Source: Prevotella sp. P5-50 (GTDB lineage: Bacteria; Bacteroidota; Bacteroidia; Bacteroidales; Bacteroidaceae). Taken from it: a DNA stretch of 64,000 nucleotides. This document shows positions 25,526 through 34,328 of the stretch, one piece after another. The stretch's first letter is position 1, and every line of letters starts with the position of its first letter. A program made the translations under genes and the position numbers. The stretch covers positions 39,639-103,638 of the forward strand of contig NZ_NPJA01000011.1 of NCBI RefSeq assembly GCF_002251295.1, read 5' to 3'. Below the pieces are notes generated by a model. It saw nothing but the letters and a program-made list of their open reading frames with translations, was not told the DNA's origin and made no database searches.

Positions 25526-26811
25526 AACGGTTGACTGTTGGGAGTGAAACAGATATAAACGCCCATCACGATGGTTTTTAGCAGATACGCCAATAATACT
25601 GCCATCGCCAATGCCGACGATCCCCAATGCAGGGGTAACAGCCATAGGGCCAACAGACATGTGGCAACAGCCCATACGACATTGAACAGAAATCCTGTCC
25701 ACATCTTGCCGATGCTATAAATTGCCATCTCTATCACGTTTGACACACAGGCAAACACCACCGATACGGCGAGCAGTGACAGTGTGACATGGTTGGTGTA
25801 GTCTGTGCCATAGAGAGGCATGATGACAGGGGCTACCACAATGATCAGTAATGCCAACAGCGAGGCAATACCTGCGATGAGTTGGATGTGCAGGCGGAGC
25901 GTGTGGCTGAAGGTCTGACTCTCTGTCATGCTCGATAGGATGGGGAGGGCTATCTGACTGATAGCACCTGGAACAAACATGATGATGATTTTCCATTGGT
26001 CGGCAGCTTCAAATACTGCCAGTTCTGCGTAGCCGTCGTGCCTCACGAGCATGGCGCGGATAGTCCAGAATACGGGAGTGACCATCAGCGCCGATAGTGC
26101 TGCTGGCAGACTGTAGGTCAACAGCAGTTGCCAGTCTTTCTTGCGGATAGCCACACCGTGGGTGGCGATGCCTGCGTGTTGCAGGGTGCGCCTCACGGCA
26201 AAATGGTAGGCTATATAGAGCACCGCCACACCGAGTCCGAATCCCACAACAGCACCTTCCAATCCATAGATCCAGGCACCGGTGGTCATCAATGTCGCTT
26301 CTGCCACGCTGCCCACAAGGGTGCATAGCGCTATGCTGCGAAAGTCTTCCATTCCTGCAAGAATACCGTTGAGCGACCCGTTAAGGGTTGATCCCAACAG
26401 CATCAGTCCGCCCAGCATCAATGCTGTTTGCAACTGTGGCGAGTGGAGAATATTGTTTGCCAATAGTCCCGAACAACCTATCATGACCACCATGATTCCC
26501 ATTCCAAACCATAGGGCGAAGCGGTTGGACATGGCGCAGATGGAAGCTGCCTGTGCGCTGTCAGTATGGCGGTGTTGGGCTATGAAGCGTGTTGCTGTCA
26601 CTCCGATGCCTGCTGCACCAAACACAATGAACATGCCGATGGTGGAACGCACCATGCCGAGCTCGCCAAACTGGGTTTTGCCCAACAGTCGGGCACAGCC
26701 GATGCCTGCCAGCAATACCAGCAGTTTGCCCACAGCCGTCCCGGTAAAGGTCCATAGCGCGCCATTTGCCATGCGTCGTTTGATGTCAGACTTCAATCGT
26801 GTGCGGTTCAT
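25522..26811 (-). CDS. Oligosaccharide flippase (Wzx-like)
   Basis: The start at 26811 (MNRTRLKSDIKRRMANGALW) overlaps the chain-length gene stop by four bases. Features are GTAVGKLLVLLAGIGCARLLG and LGMVRSTIGMFIVFGAAGIGV, the N-terminal pattern of polysaccharide biosynthesis flippases of the MOP superfamily, with 12 or more membrane segments. It would move lipid-linked repeat units across the inner membrane. Its proteins partners in the operon are the polymerase and the chain-length regulator. Confidence 0.88.
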   Translation of the reverse strand: MNRTRLKSDIKRRMANGALWTFTGTAVGKLLVLLAGIGCARLLGKTQFGELGMVRSTIGMFIVFGAAGIGVTATRFIAQHRHTDSAQAASICAMSNRFALWFGMGIMVVMIGCSGLLANNILHSPQLQTALMLGGLMLLGSTLNGSLNGILAGMEDFRSIALCTLVGSVAEATLMTTGAWIYGLEGAVVGFGLGVAVLYIAYHFAVRRTLQHAGIATHGVAIRKKDWQLLLTYSLPAALSALMVTPVFWTIRAMLVRHDGYAELAVFEAADQWKIIIMFVPGAISQIALPILSSMTESQTFSHTLRLHIQLIAGIASLLALLIIVVAPVIMPLYGTDYTNHVTLSLLAVSVVFACVSNVIEMAIYSIGKMWTGFLFNVVWAVATCLLALWLLPLHWGSSALAMAVLLAYLLKTIVMGVYICFTPNSQPL

Positions 26812-28379
26812 GCTGTTTTCTCTTCCTCGGTTTCTTCCGTGTCGTTGAGTTGTCGAATATAGAGTACTATCATGGGCAACAGCAGCGCCAAGAGCCATGC
26901 TGCTCCAAAGGTCCATAGCTTACGGGGGAAGATGGGGCGCAACTTTCCCATTGGCGGTGTTACCACGCGTATGTTTTTATTGTTGAATGCTCTGTCGATG
27001 CCGTTTTCTTCACGCTTCTGCAACAGATAGACGTATAGCGATTCAATCACCTTCTGTTGGCGTTTGGTGGGAAGCATCTTGCTCTTTTTAGTGGGCAGTT
27101 CTGCCGCCTTCCCTGTCAGTTCCTGTTCTTTGGCTACCACCCCTTTGAGTTGAATCTCTATTTGCGACAGGGCATGGCTGATTGAAGCGGCAATGGCATT
27201 GTGCATGGGCGCAATCTGCGCATCGAGGTCGCGCACCAAGGGATTGCGCTCACTGCTGTTTGCTGCCAGATTCTGCCGTTTCAGCACTAGCGTGTTGTAA
27301 TTTGCAATCTGTTTGGCAATATTGTCGTTGTCGGGTAGAATGTTGCCTGGCAATACCTGATGGTTGTCTCCTTCCTTGTTCATCAACTGTTGCATGTGTT
27401 TCAACACATACCGTTGGTTGCTCAGTTTGAGCATCATCTCATTGATATCGGCAGCAGATATTGCCATTACGTTAGGTGTGGCAGCCCCTATTTCCAACAG
27501 GTTGTCGTGTTCGTAGTCGGCGAGTTTGCCATCCAGTTGGCTGAGTGCCTCTTCTATCTCTGTGATGCGCTGATTGATGAAGTTGGTTGAGGCCTGTCGC
27601 TCTTCGTCCTTGTCGGCTTGCCACGCTTGAAGATACACCCTTGTCAGCTCGTTGAGTATCAGTTCTGCACGACTGCTGAAAGCGTCATCGTAACTGAGTT
27701 GCACTATCGACGTGTTGTTGTTGAGCACATCGCCTTTGATTCGCTTCAAACAGCGTTCTGCCATCTCGTAGGGTGGCTGTTTGGTAATGGTGATGGTGAG
27801 TGTCTTTGCCTGGCGCATCAGCGTTTGGAAGGCTGGAGTTGATATTAAGGTGACGGGACCGAGGGGCGTGACACAAACGCTGTTGATGTGTCCGCTTACC
27901 TCACCTTTCATCTGTTCTTTGTTTTTCTCGAAATCGGTCAATACCACAGCCCCGTCCTCGTGTAGTGTGGCGCGGAGCCGCAGTTTGTCTGCATCTGTTG
28001 CTGCACCAAACTGCGCCTTTATGGGCAGTGTCTCGCCGTAGCGTTCTTCGCGTGTAAACCAGTTGCCTGTGGTGTAGGTCATATCGAGATGGTTGTCTTT
28101 CACCACCTTCATCATCAAGGCAGGCGAGAGAAATACTTCCAATTCATTATCCACATTCGATGAGATGTTGAATCCCATATTGGCAAACATGTTCATGCTC
28201 GACAGCATACTGCCTGGCGATGTCTCATCTTTCACCATGATGTCGGTGGTGCGACGATATAGTGGTGTGACAACAAGCTGGAACAACACCCCTGTAATGG
28301 TCATGGCAATGGTGCTCACGGCAAACCATCGCCAGTGGCTGATGCACATCTGGAGAAAACTCTTCTGAACTTTTTTCAT
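26808..28379 (-). CDS. Wzz/GumC-type chain-length determinant protein
   Basis: A membrane segment at the N-terminus (WFAVSTIAMTITGVLFQLV) and another at the C-terminus (LWTFGAAWLLALLLPMIVLY) flank a periplasmic region with long coiled coils (about residues 230-430). The motif NNKNIRVVTPPMGKLRPIFPRK before the second segment is the proline-rich pattern of Wzz proteins. No tyrosine kinase domain is attached. It sets polysaccharide chain length together with the export lipoprotein encoded 15 bases upstream. Confidence 0.9.
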   Translation of the reverse strand: MKKVQKSFLQMCISHWRWFAVSTIAMTITGVLFQLVVTPLYRRTTDIMVKDETSPGSMLSSMNMFANMGFNISSNVDNELEVFLSPALMMKVVKDNHLDMTYTTGNWFTREERYGETLPIKAQFGAATDADKLRLRATLHEDGAVVLTDFEKNKEQMKGEVSGHINSVCVTPLGPVTLISTPAFQTLMRQAKTLTITITKQPPYEMAERCLKRIKGDVLNNNTSIVQLSYDDAFSSRAELILNELTRVYLQAWQADKDEERQASTNFINQRITEIEEALSQLDGKLADYEHDNLLEIGAATPNVMAISAADINEMMLKLSNQRYVLKHMQQLMNKEGDNHQVLPGNILPDNDNIAKQIANYNTLVLKRQNLAANSSERNPLVRDLDAQIAPMHNAIAASISHALSQIEIQLKGVVAKEQELTGKAAELPTKKSKMLPTKRQQKVIESLYVYLLQKREENGIDRAFNNKNIRVVTPPMGKLRPIFPRKLWTFGAAWLLALLLPMIVLYIRQLNDTEETEEEKTA

Positions 28380-28394
28380 AGTTGTTTTTGAGGA

Positions 28395-29198
28395 TTATCG
28401 GGTAATGAGAACAGCGAGCGAAGCCAATATTGAGGCAATAGAAATCCATAGTGACATGGATCGTGTCTCGTTGCCGTTGGTGGTTGATTGTCGAATCTTG
28501 GTTGGGTTCGCCTTCACATATATCAGGTCGTTCTGGTGTACATAGTAGGCTTCCGACTCGTGGAGAGCTTTGCCACGGGTGAGGTCTGCCATGAGGGTGG
28601 TGTGGCGCTCGCCATCGTTGCGCACCACCACGACACTGTCTCTTCTGCCATATACGGTCAGGTCACCAGCCTTTCCCAGTGCTTCCAGTAGCGTCACTTC
28701 ATCTTTTTCTATTGCGTATTCGCCAGCATTTTTCACCTCGCCCATCACGGTGTAGCTGAGGTTGCGGAAACCAACGGTAACAGTGGCGTGTTTCAGCAGT
28801 CCTTCTTCCTCCAATCGTGTTTTGATGTAGTTCTCAACCTCGCTGCGTCTCATGCCTGCCAGATGAATGGTGCCTAATTGTGGGAAATCTATGTTGCCGT
28901 TGGCATCGAGTCTGTAGCCCTCCACATACTGCGACCCTTGTGCATTTCCATTGCTCATAGTGGTAGTCATGCCCTTGTTGAATAGAGCATCCAGTTCCGC
29001 ACTGTTACTCTTCACGAGGATAGAAATCTCGTCTTTTGGCTGCAGTCGGATATAGCCACTGGCAGGTGTTGTGGTCACACTGCCAGACTGCAAATCTTGC
29101 AGATAGTTGTAGTTTTTGGGCGTCACACAGGCGGTCATCACCATTGCCGTTGCCATGGTGCAGATCCATCCGCAAATCATTGTTTTCTGTTGTTTCAT
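28395..29198 (-). CDS. Polysaccharide export lipoprotein (Wza-like)
   Basis: The start at 29198 (MKQQKTMICGWICT) gives a lipoprotein signal ending MTACVTPKN. The polysaccharide export domain reads YIRLQPKDEISILV and GYRLDANGNIDFPQLGTIHLAG; a SLBB domain follows (VMGEVKNAGEYAI, TLLEALGKAGDL). A C-terminal hydrophobic helix (LWISIASILASLAVLI) is present, as in Bacteroidetes Wza proteins. It is the first gene of the operon. No clear TAnnTTTG box was found in the 29199-29350 leader. Confidence 0.9.
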   Translation of the reverse strand: MKQQKTMICGWICTMATAMVMTACVTPKNYNYLQDLQSGSVTTTPASGYIRLQPKDEISILVKSNSAELDALFNKGMTTTMSNGNAQGSQYVEGYRLDANGNIDFPQLGTIHLAGMRRSEVENYIKTRLEEEGLLKHATVTVGFRNLSYTVMGEVKNAGEYAIEKDEVTLLEALGKAGDLTVYGRRDSVVVVRNDGERHTTLMADLTRGKALHESEAYYVHQNDLIYVKANPTKIRQSTTNGNETRSMSLWISIASILASLAVLITR

Positions 29199-29312
29199 AT
29201 TTATAATAACGACAAATCGCACAAATAATTGTCAAAAGTACAAAGAAAAGTTGAAAATATGAAGATAATGGGGGAGAATTGGAATCATAAACCACAAAAC
29301 CACCCTGTTTTT

Positions 29313-29354
29313 GGTTTTTCAAAACTGTTATATTGTTATATTGTAACGCTTGAA
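29313..29354. repeat. AACTGTTATATTG/TAACGCTTGAA repeat, copy 1
   Basis: TTCAAAACTGTTATATTG is followed by a second TTATATTG and TAACGCTTGAA. Three related copies occur at 43253-43299, 43344-43378 and 43389-43430. This copy directly abuts the left end of the ISAon1-like element. Confidence 0.75.
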
Positions 29355-29438
29355 AGGGGGCACTTGCAAAAGCGTGTGGATAGCATAGCACAATAAAAGC
29401 AAGCAGGTGTACGTTTATAGAGTAAACGTTAGAACAAA

Positions 29439-29820
29439 ATGGAACAGTATAGACTCTTAGCGGAATGCCTGTTGCCAGCCCGCATGCTTGACTGGTTTGA
29501 CTTGAAGACTGTACGTGTCGAGCAGAAAGGTGACACACAGGTGATTCACCTTTATCTCGATGAGAACGAGCAGAAAGCTGACGACGGAGAAGACCTGCGC
29601 CCCAATGGATTTACACGCGAAAGTGTGTTTCACGACTTTCCGATTAGAGGTCAGTAAGTACTGCTTCACGTGCGCCGTCGCAGATGGCTTGATGCAGATG
29701 GTCACAACGTGATGACCGAATGCAATCTCATTCAGGAGTCCATCCGCTGCTCAACCGAGTTGGCGGATTTTTTAAAAGAAGCGTTTGGAGAAGCACCCTA
29801 TAACGGCCCGTTCGTTTGAG
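29439..29820 (+). pseudogene. ISAon1 transposase N-terminal region protein, nonsense mutation
   Basis: The frame reads LLPARMLDWFDLKTVRVEQ and VFHDFPIRGQ, matching the N-terminal region protein of ISAon1-type elements. It meets TAA at 29655-29657. The same frame then continues with LLHVRRRRWLDADGH and LADFLKEAFGE up to TGA near 29818. The reading across the stop is family-like, so the TAA is a point mutation rather than the natural end. It overlaps the second frame by about 35 bases, suggesting programmed frameshifting in the ancestral element. Confidence 0.75.
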
Positions 29821-30831
29821 GATGACTATCACATAGACGGTGATGAGTATGGCAGAGCCTACAAGGACCACCTAAGCGGCAATCGTGAATGGTCTGAACT
29901 AGGCCATGCTGACCAGTGGCTCATCTTCCCCGAGAACATAAGTCCTCACGTCAGCATAGATGAGACATGCTTGTCCACGGGAGAGGTATATACAATAGCC
30001 TCGAACAAGGATGCACATGGTCGCAAGGGATGCCTTATTGCTGTAGTCAAGGGCACTAAGGCAAAGGATGTCATAAAGGCATTGATGAAGATACCAAAAG
30101 CGTTGAGAATGAGCGTGGAAGAGGTTACTCTCGACTTCTCTGAGAGTCTGCACAACATAGTAGAGACATGCTTTCCGAAGGCTATGCGTACGCTCGACGG
30201 GTTCCATCATCAGCAGTTTTGTCTTGAAGCCTTGCAAGAGGTACGCAGAGAGTATAGGCGTGAGCAGATGACACTTGATGCCCATGCTAGGGAAGAGCAC
30301 CGTCTGATGATGCGCCTGCTGCAGGAGAACGATGGTCCATTTGTGGATGAGTAGGGCAATGCCATAAGGCGCAATGCAAGGTTCTATCCCGAAAGACTTG
30401 AGAACGGAGAGACTCGTGCAGAACTCCTTGCACGCAGTAAGGGGCTACTTATGATGTCACCCGAGAAATGGACAGACACACAGAAGGAACGTGCAGAAAT
30501 ACTGTTCCGTGAGTTTCCGGACATAAAGACGGCTTTCTCTCTTACCCACTCTCTTCGAATGATTTTCTCGCAGAGGTGTACTAAGGAGCAAGGTGCTGTC
30601 AGCCTGCATTCATGGTACTCGAAGGTCGGTGAGTTCGGCAACAAAGCGTTCAATGATATTGCTGCCGCCATGTACGACCGTGAGGATGATATCCTTAACT
30701 ATTTTGTCAATCGCTCTACCAATGCATCAGCAGAATCCCTCAATGCAAAGATCAAGCATTTCAGAGCACAACTCAGAGGTATTATTGACCGTAAGTTCTT
30801 TCTCTTCAGACTAATGAAGATCTATGCCTAA
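29785..30831 (+). pseudogene. ISAon1 DDE transposase, nonsense mutation
   Basis: The first part (to 30354) contains ISPHVSIDETCLSTGEVYTI with a catalytic Asp, VTLDFSESLHN with a second, and ALRMSVEEV. An in-frame TAG at 30352-30354 interrupts it; translation would otherwise run on through NAIRRNARFYPERLENG into the last part with NASAESLNAKIKHFRAQLRG, which holds the catalytic Glu. All three parts are in the same frame, so a single base change inactivated the gene. There is no ATG; the frame opens near a TTG in the overlap with the first gene. Confidence 0.8.
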
Positions 30832-30855
30832 TCCACACACTTTTACTAGTGACCC

Positions 30856-31050
30856 GAAATTTCTCTTCTCGAATTACAACAGATAAATTGTATTGAGCAT
30901 CCTTATCTCCATGATCTGCTTGATTTATGTAATCTTTCAGATTAGCTTCAATCTCATTAAAAGTTATACCCTCTAGATATAGACCATCGAAATGGCTGTT
31001 TGAATAAAATGTTTCAATCTTGTTTTTTATTACATTTTTATTATCACATT
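30856..31050 (-). pseudogene. Sel1-like gene fragment cut by the IS
   Basis: On the minus strand this stretch reads KIETFYSNSHFDGLYLEGI, then NEIEANLKDYINQADHGD and KDAQYNLSVVIREEKF, running straight into the IS end. AxxGDxDAQYNLxVV is a Sel1 repeat core. There is no ATG in frame between the upstream stop and this segment, and the downstream part of the gene is absent on the far side of the IS. It lies right behind the helicase gene stop. Confidence 0.6.
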
Positions 31051-31064
31051 TTTTATTATTTCAA

Positions 31065-34000
31065 TTACATTTTAAGACGAACCACACACCCCATGACAGA
31101 ATAATAGATTAAGGCATCCTTAACCGTTAGTCCTGATGCCTGTAACATTTCGCGATAGGCTTTAAGCTGTGGGGCATATTTGCCTGCATAGTGATCATTT
31201 TGCGGATCTGGATTTGTAATCATTGCTTTGCCACCTGGAAAATTTTTGTAATCGATCAGCACACACTCATGTTCGTTAAGATACCATAAGAGATCTATCT
31301 CTCCATGAACAATTTGACCAGAAAGCGCATGCATGAATGGTGTCTCATGTCCAATTTTGTATGCTTTGCCATAAGTAACCTCCAAATAAGAATACAATTT
31401 TTCAATAGAAATAATGACCTTATCAATATCAGGAATCACTTCATACATGTTGTGCCCGTTACGAATACGTTCTGCCACAGCTACATTCTGTTCATGAGAC
31501 ATTTTCGGGTCATAGACGGCAAAAATGTTATGAATACAAGTTCCTGCATCTGCCTGATTGGTACTATTGGTTTTATAAGGGGCAATCCTACAGTCCAGGT
31601 CTTCCTGAATCTCAATATTCTCTAAGGCAAAATCTTCCAAAATGGGCAACTTGCTTGGAGAGAGAAATTTGTCCCCCTCATTCAAATGGGGATTTTCAGG
31701 ATACTTATAACGCTTGTATTCTGTGATTTCAGGAGCAACAGCCTCTGGACAGTCTGTAATATCTTCAAAGACTGGTTTTAGTGGGTTATGATACCATAAG
31801 TTAACAGCTTCTCCATTCAGATTACCGTCAGAAATACCGGTATTTCTTATCCAAGAAAGAATTGGCAACATTGAAGGAGAGGACTGATGACTTAGTGTTG
31901 TCAGATAATCCCTAGCTCTAGTCATTCCAACATATAATAGATGCCGTAACTCATTACATTCCTTATTCACCAACAGATTATATGATGGCAGTTCCTTGCA
32001 CTTGTCGATAATTTGTTGTGGTAAATTTGTGTTTTTGGTACTGACAATCCTCGGCAAGAACTGTACGATGTATGAATAACGGTCACTTGGTTCTGGGTGG
32101 CGCATTTCGCGGACGCCCCAAAAACTTTTCCTTACAAATATTTTCTCTTCAAGACTATCTTCTTCCAATGAAGACAGGATGACATAATACCATTCAAGGC
32201 CTTTTGATCCATGATATGTAAGAACCTTGACGGCATCAGAAGCATTGTCTATCTTGCTGTCAATCTCCGCAGATGACAGGTACGTGAGCAGTCCACCCAC
32301 CGAGGCTCCGATTCCCATTTGAAGGCAATGCTCATCGTATTTCTTTGCCAGTATGCAGAGCGTCTGAAGGTTCTGTCTGCGGTTATTTTCATCACCCCAT
32401 TTTGCCACCATTACAGGAAGGGCAAGACCATAGATGATGCTTTCGATAAGGTCTCTTACAGATAGGTTCTTAACAGTCCGCTTAAAGGCAATTAGTTTGC
32501 TCATCAGGCTGTTTTCTTCGAGCCAAAGGTCTGTTTTGTCCTCCTCACCTTCATTACATTTCAGATTTGTCAGATAGTCTAAACGTTGCAGAAGAATCTC
32601 CTGTGTCGTGATGCCCTCCAACAGTCGCATGAGGTCTGCCCTAACATGTTTATTGTTTGAATCTACCATAAATTTCAACAAGGTAAATACCAGCTGAACC
32701 TCTGTTTGCTGAAAGAGGTCGTTGTTTACAAACGATACAGGAATACCTTTCCCAATAAGTGCATTGGCAATATCTTTGCATTGTTGATTTGTGCGGCAAA
32801 GAACTGCTATGTCACCATACCTTATTGGACGGCATTCTGCCTTACCTTTAACTTGTATCTTGATGTTACTATCTTTTAAAATCTTGATACGATCAGCGAC
32901 TTTGCCAACATATATTTCTTTCTTTGATGCAGAACAGTTCCAATGGGATAAGGATTTGGAGAATTGTGGCAATTCATGACGTACCGCTTTTAGAACAACA
33001 TTCTCCTTACTGATAATACCATCAAATGCTTTGGTAAAGCAATCATTCGTAAGTTCCACTAAAGGCTCTCGAGTACGCCAAGAGTTAGGCAGATTACTAT
33101 GAGTAAGATTAAGATCTAAAGCATTCTCTGTATCAAGAAACTTTCTTGTAATTTCACTCACCAATTCAACATCTGCTCCACGAAATCCGTAAATACTCTG
33201 CTTTGGATCTCCAACCCAGTAACTCTGTTCCATTATGTCTGAGAGATGTTTGAATATTTCCAACTGAATAGGACTTGAATCCTGGAACTCATCAACCATC
33301 ATCAGTTTGTAAGTACCCTTAATTTCATCGGCAACTTGTGGCATACTGAGAAGTTCAAGGAACAAGCGTTCCATGTCGTTATAATCTATGATGTGGCGAC
33401 GCGTTTTGAATTCGTTAAAGCCATCTTTCCATTGTTTGGCGATGTCAAAAAGGATATCTATCATCTTCTTCATCATTCCCCCAGGACTTTCGTCACCTTC
33501 AGAAGATGTCTGGAAATCTTTTAGGTTTGCAACAAGAGCATCATATTTGTCCTGACCGATAAGGTTTATCAGTTTAGTTCTATTTTTCTTTCCCATCTTT
33601 GGCTTGTCCTCTGTCAGCTCCTTGTAAATCTTTACAATGACGGAATAGGTCAATTTGTTTTTCAAATCGTCCAAAAGAGGTTGTACGTTTTTCTTCTGAT
33701 TATCAGAATAGTCTTTGATCTCAGAAGCCAGGACGCGGATAAAATCATCCAACAGTAAACGGTCAAGCAAAGTGCGGCCGCTGAAAATCTGTTCTACGAT
33801 GGCACAACTGTCCATTTTACTGCGTTCAATGTCAACAGAATAATTGTTGGCTTTGTCGATGATGGTGCGCAGATGCTCTTTCCAGAATTCAAAATCAGCT
33901 TTTCCTTGGTCATTGAGATCAAAATAAGCACGATAGTCATTGAAAAACAGGAGGTTGCTATCAGATACATATTCACCCAAAGACTCGCTGATATATACTT

Positions 34001-34328
34001 GCAGGTCTTCCTCTGACATGACTTTCATGTCAGGTGATACTCCTATGAGATACCAGTATCTCTGAATAAAACTTAATGCCACAGAATGGACAGTGCCAAT
34101 AGTCGCAGAATCCAATTCTGCCGCTATGTCTGGATGACCGTCTTGAAAGAGCTGCTGTCGTGACCTCTCCCTAAATTCTGAGGCAGCCAGCTCTGTGAAT
34201 GTGGTGAGGATAACCTCCGAAGGTCTAATTTTGGCATCAGATTTGCCCAGTTCTTCAGAAAGAATCTGGGTCAGTTTTGTGGTCTTACCAGAGCCTGCTC
34301 CGGCATTGATATACTGGATATTCTTCAT
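31065..34328 (-). CDS. UvrD/AddA-like helicase-nuclease
   Basis: This 1087-residue protein has the full superfamily 1A helicase set. Walker A is NAGAGSGKTTKL near residue 10, Walker B is LMMVDEFQDSSPIQ, motif III is VGDPKQSIYGFRGAD, motif V is LTYHGSKGLEW and motif VI is LLYVGMTRARDYL. The C-terminus has HGEIDLLW and CVLIDYKNF, the PD-(D/E)XK nuclease core. This is the architecture of AddA/RecB, which unwinds and resects DNA ends. It overlaps the partner nuclease gene by four bases. Whether it is the housekeeping recombination enzyme or a defence variant cannot be decided here. Confidence 0.9.
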   Translation of the reverse strand: MKNIQYINAGAGSGKTTKLTQILSEELGKSDAKIRPSEVILTTFTELAASEFRERSRQQLFQDGHPDIAAELDSATIGTVHSVALSFIQRYWYLIGVSPDMKVMSEEDLQVYISESLGEYVSDSNLLFFNDYRAYFDLNDQGKADFEFWKEHLRTIIDKANNYSVDIERSKMDSCAIVEQIFSGRTLLDRLLLDDFIRVLASEIKDYSDNQKKNVQPLLDDLKNKLTYSVIVKIYKELTEDKPKMGKKNRTKLINLIGQDKYDALVANLKDFQTSSEGDESPGGMMKKMIDILFDIAKQWKDGFNEFKTRRHIIDYNDMERLFLELLSMPQVADEIKGTYKLMMVDEFQDSSPIQLEIFKHLSDIMEQSYWVGDPKQSIYGFRGADVELVSEITRKFLDTENALDLNLTHSNLPNSWRTREPLVELTNDCFTKAFDGIISKENVVLKAVRHELPQFSKSLSHWNCSASKKEIYVGKVADRIKILKDSNIKIQVKGKAECRPIRYGDIAVLCRTNQQCKDIANALIGKGIPVSFVNNDLFQQTEVQLVFTLLKFMVDSNNKHVRADLMRLLEGITTQEILLQRLDYLTNLKCNEGEEDKTDLWLEENSLMSKLIAFKRTVKNLSVRDLIESIIYGLALPVMVAKWGDENNRRQNLQTLCILAKKYDEHCLQMGIGASVGGLLTYLSSAEIDSKIDNASDAVKVLTYHGSKGLEWYYVILSSLEEDSLEEKIFVRKSFWGVREMRHPEPSDRYSYIVQFLPRIVSTKNTNLPQQIIDKCKELPSYNLLVNKECNELRHLLYVGMTRARDYLTTLSHQSSPSMLPILSWIRNTGISDGNLNGEAVNLWYHNPLKPVFEDITDCPEAVAPEITEYKRYKYPENPHLNEGDKFLSPSKLPILEDFALENIEIQEDLDCRIAPYKTNSTNQADAGTCIHNIFAVYDPKMSHEQNVAVAERIRNGHNMYEVIPDIDKVIISIEKLYSYLEVTYGKAYKIGHETPFMHALSGQIVHGEIDLLWYLNEHECVLIDYKNFPGGKAMITNPDPQNDHYAGKYAPQLKAYREMLQASGLTVKDALIYYSVMGCVVRLKM

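Larger units (their letters stand above)
29357..30855 (+). mobile_element. ISAon1/ISL3-like insertion sequence, decayed
   Basis: The imperfect terminal inverted repeats are GGGGCACTTGCAAAAGCGTG on the left and, as reverse complement of the right end, GGGTCACTAGTAAAAGTGTG; both continue with TGGAT and GCATA. They enclose two overlapping transposase reading frames on the plus strand. The right end cuts into a Sel1-type gene fragment. Both reading frames contain a nonsense codon, so the element is not autonomous. A target duplication could not be resolved. Confidence 0.75.
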
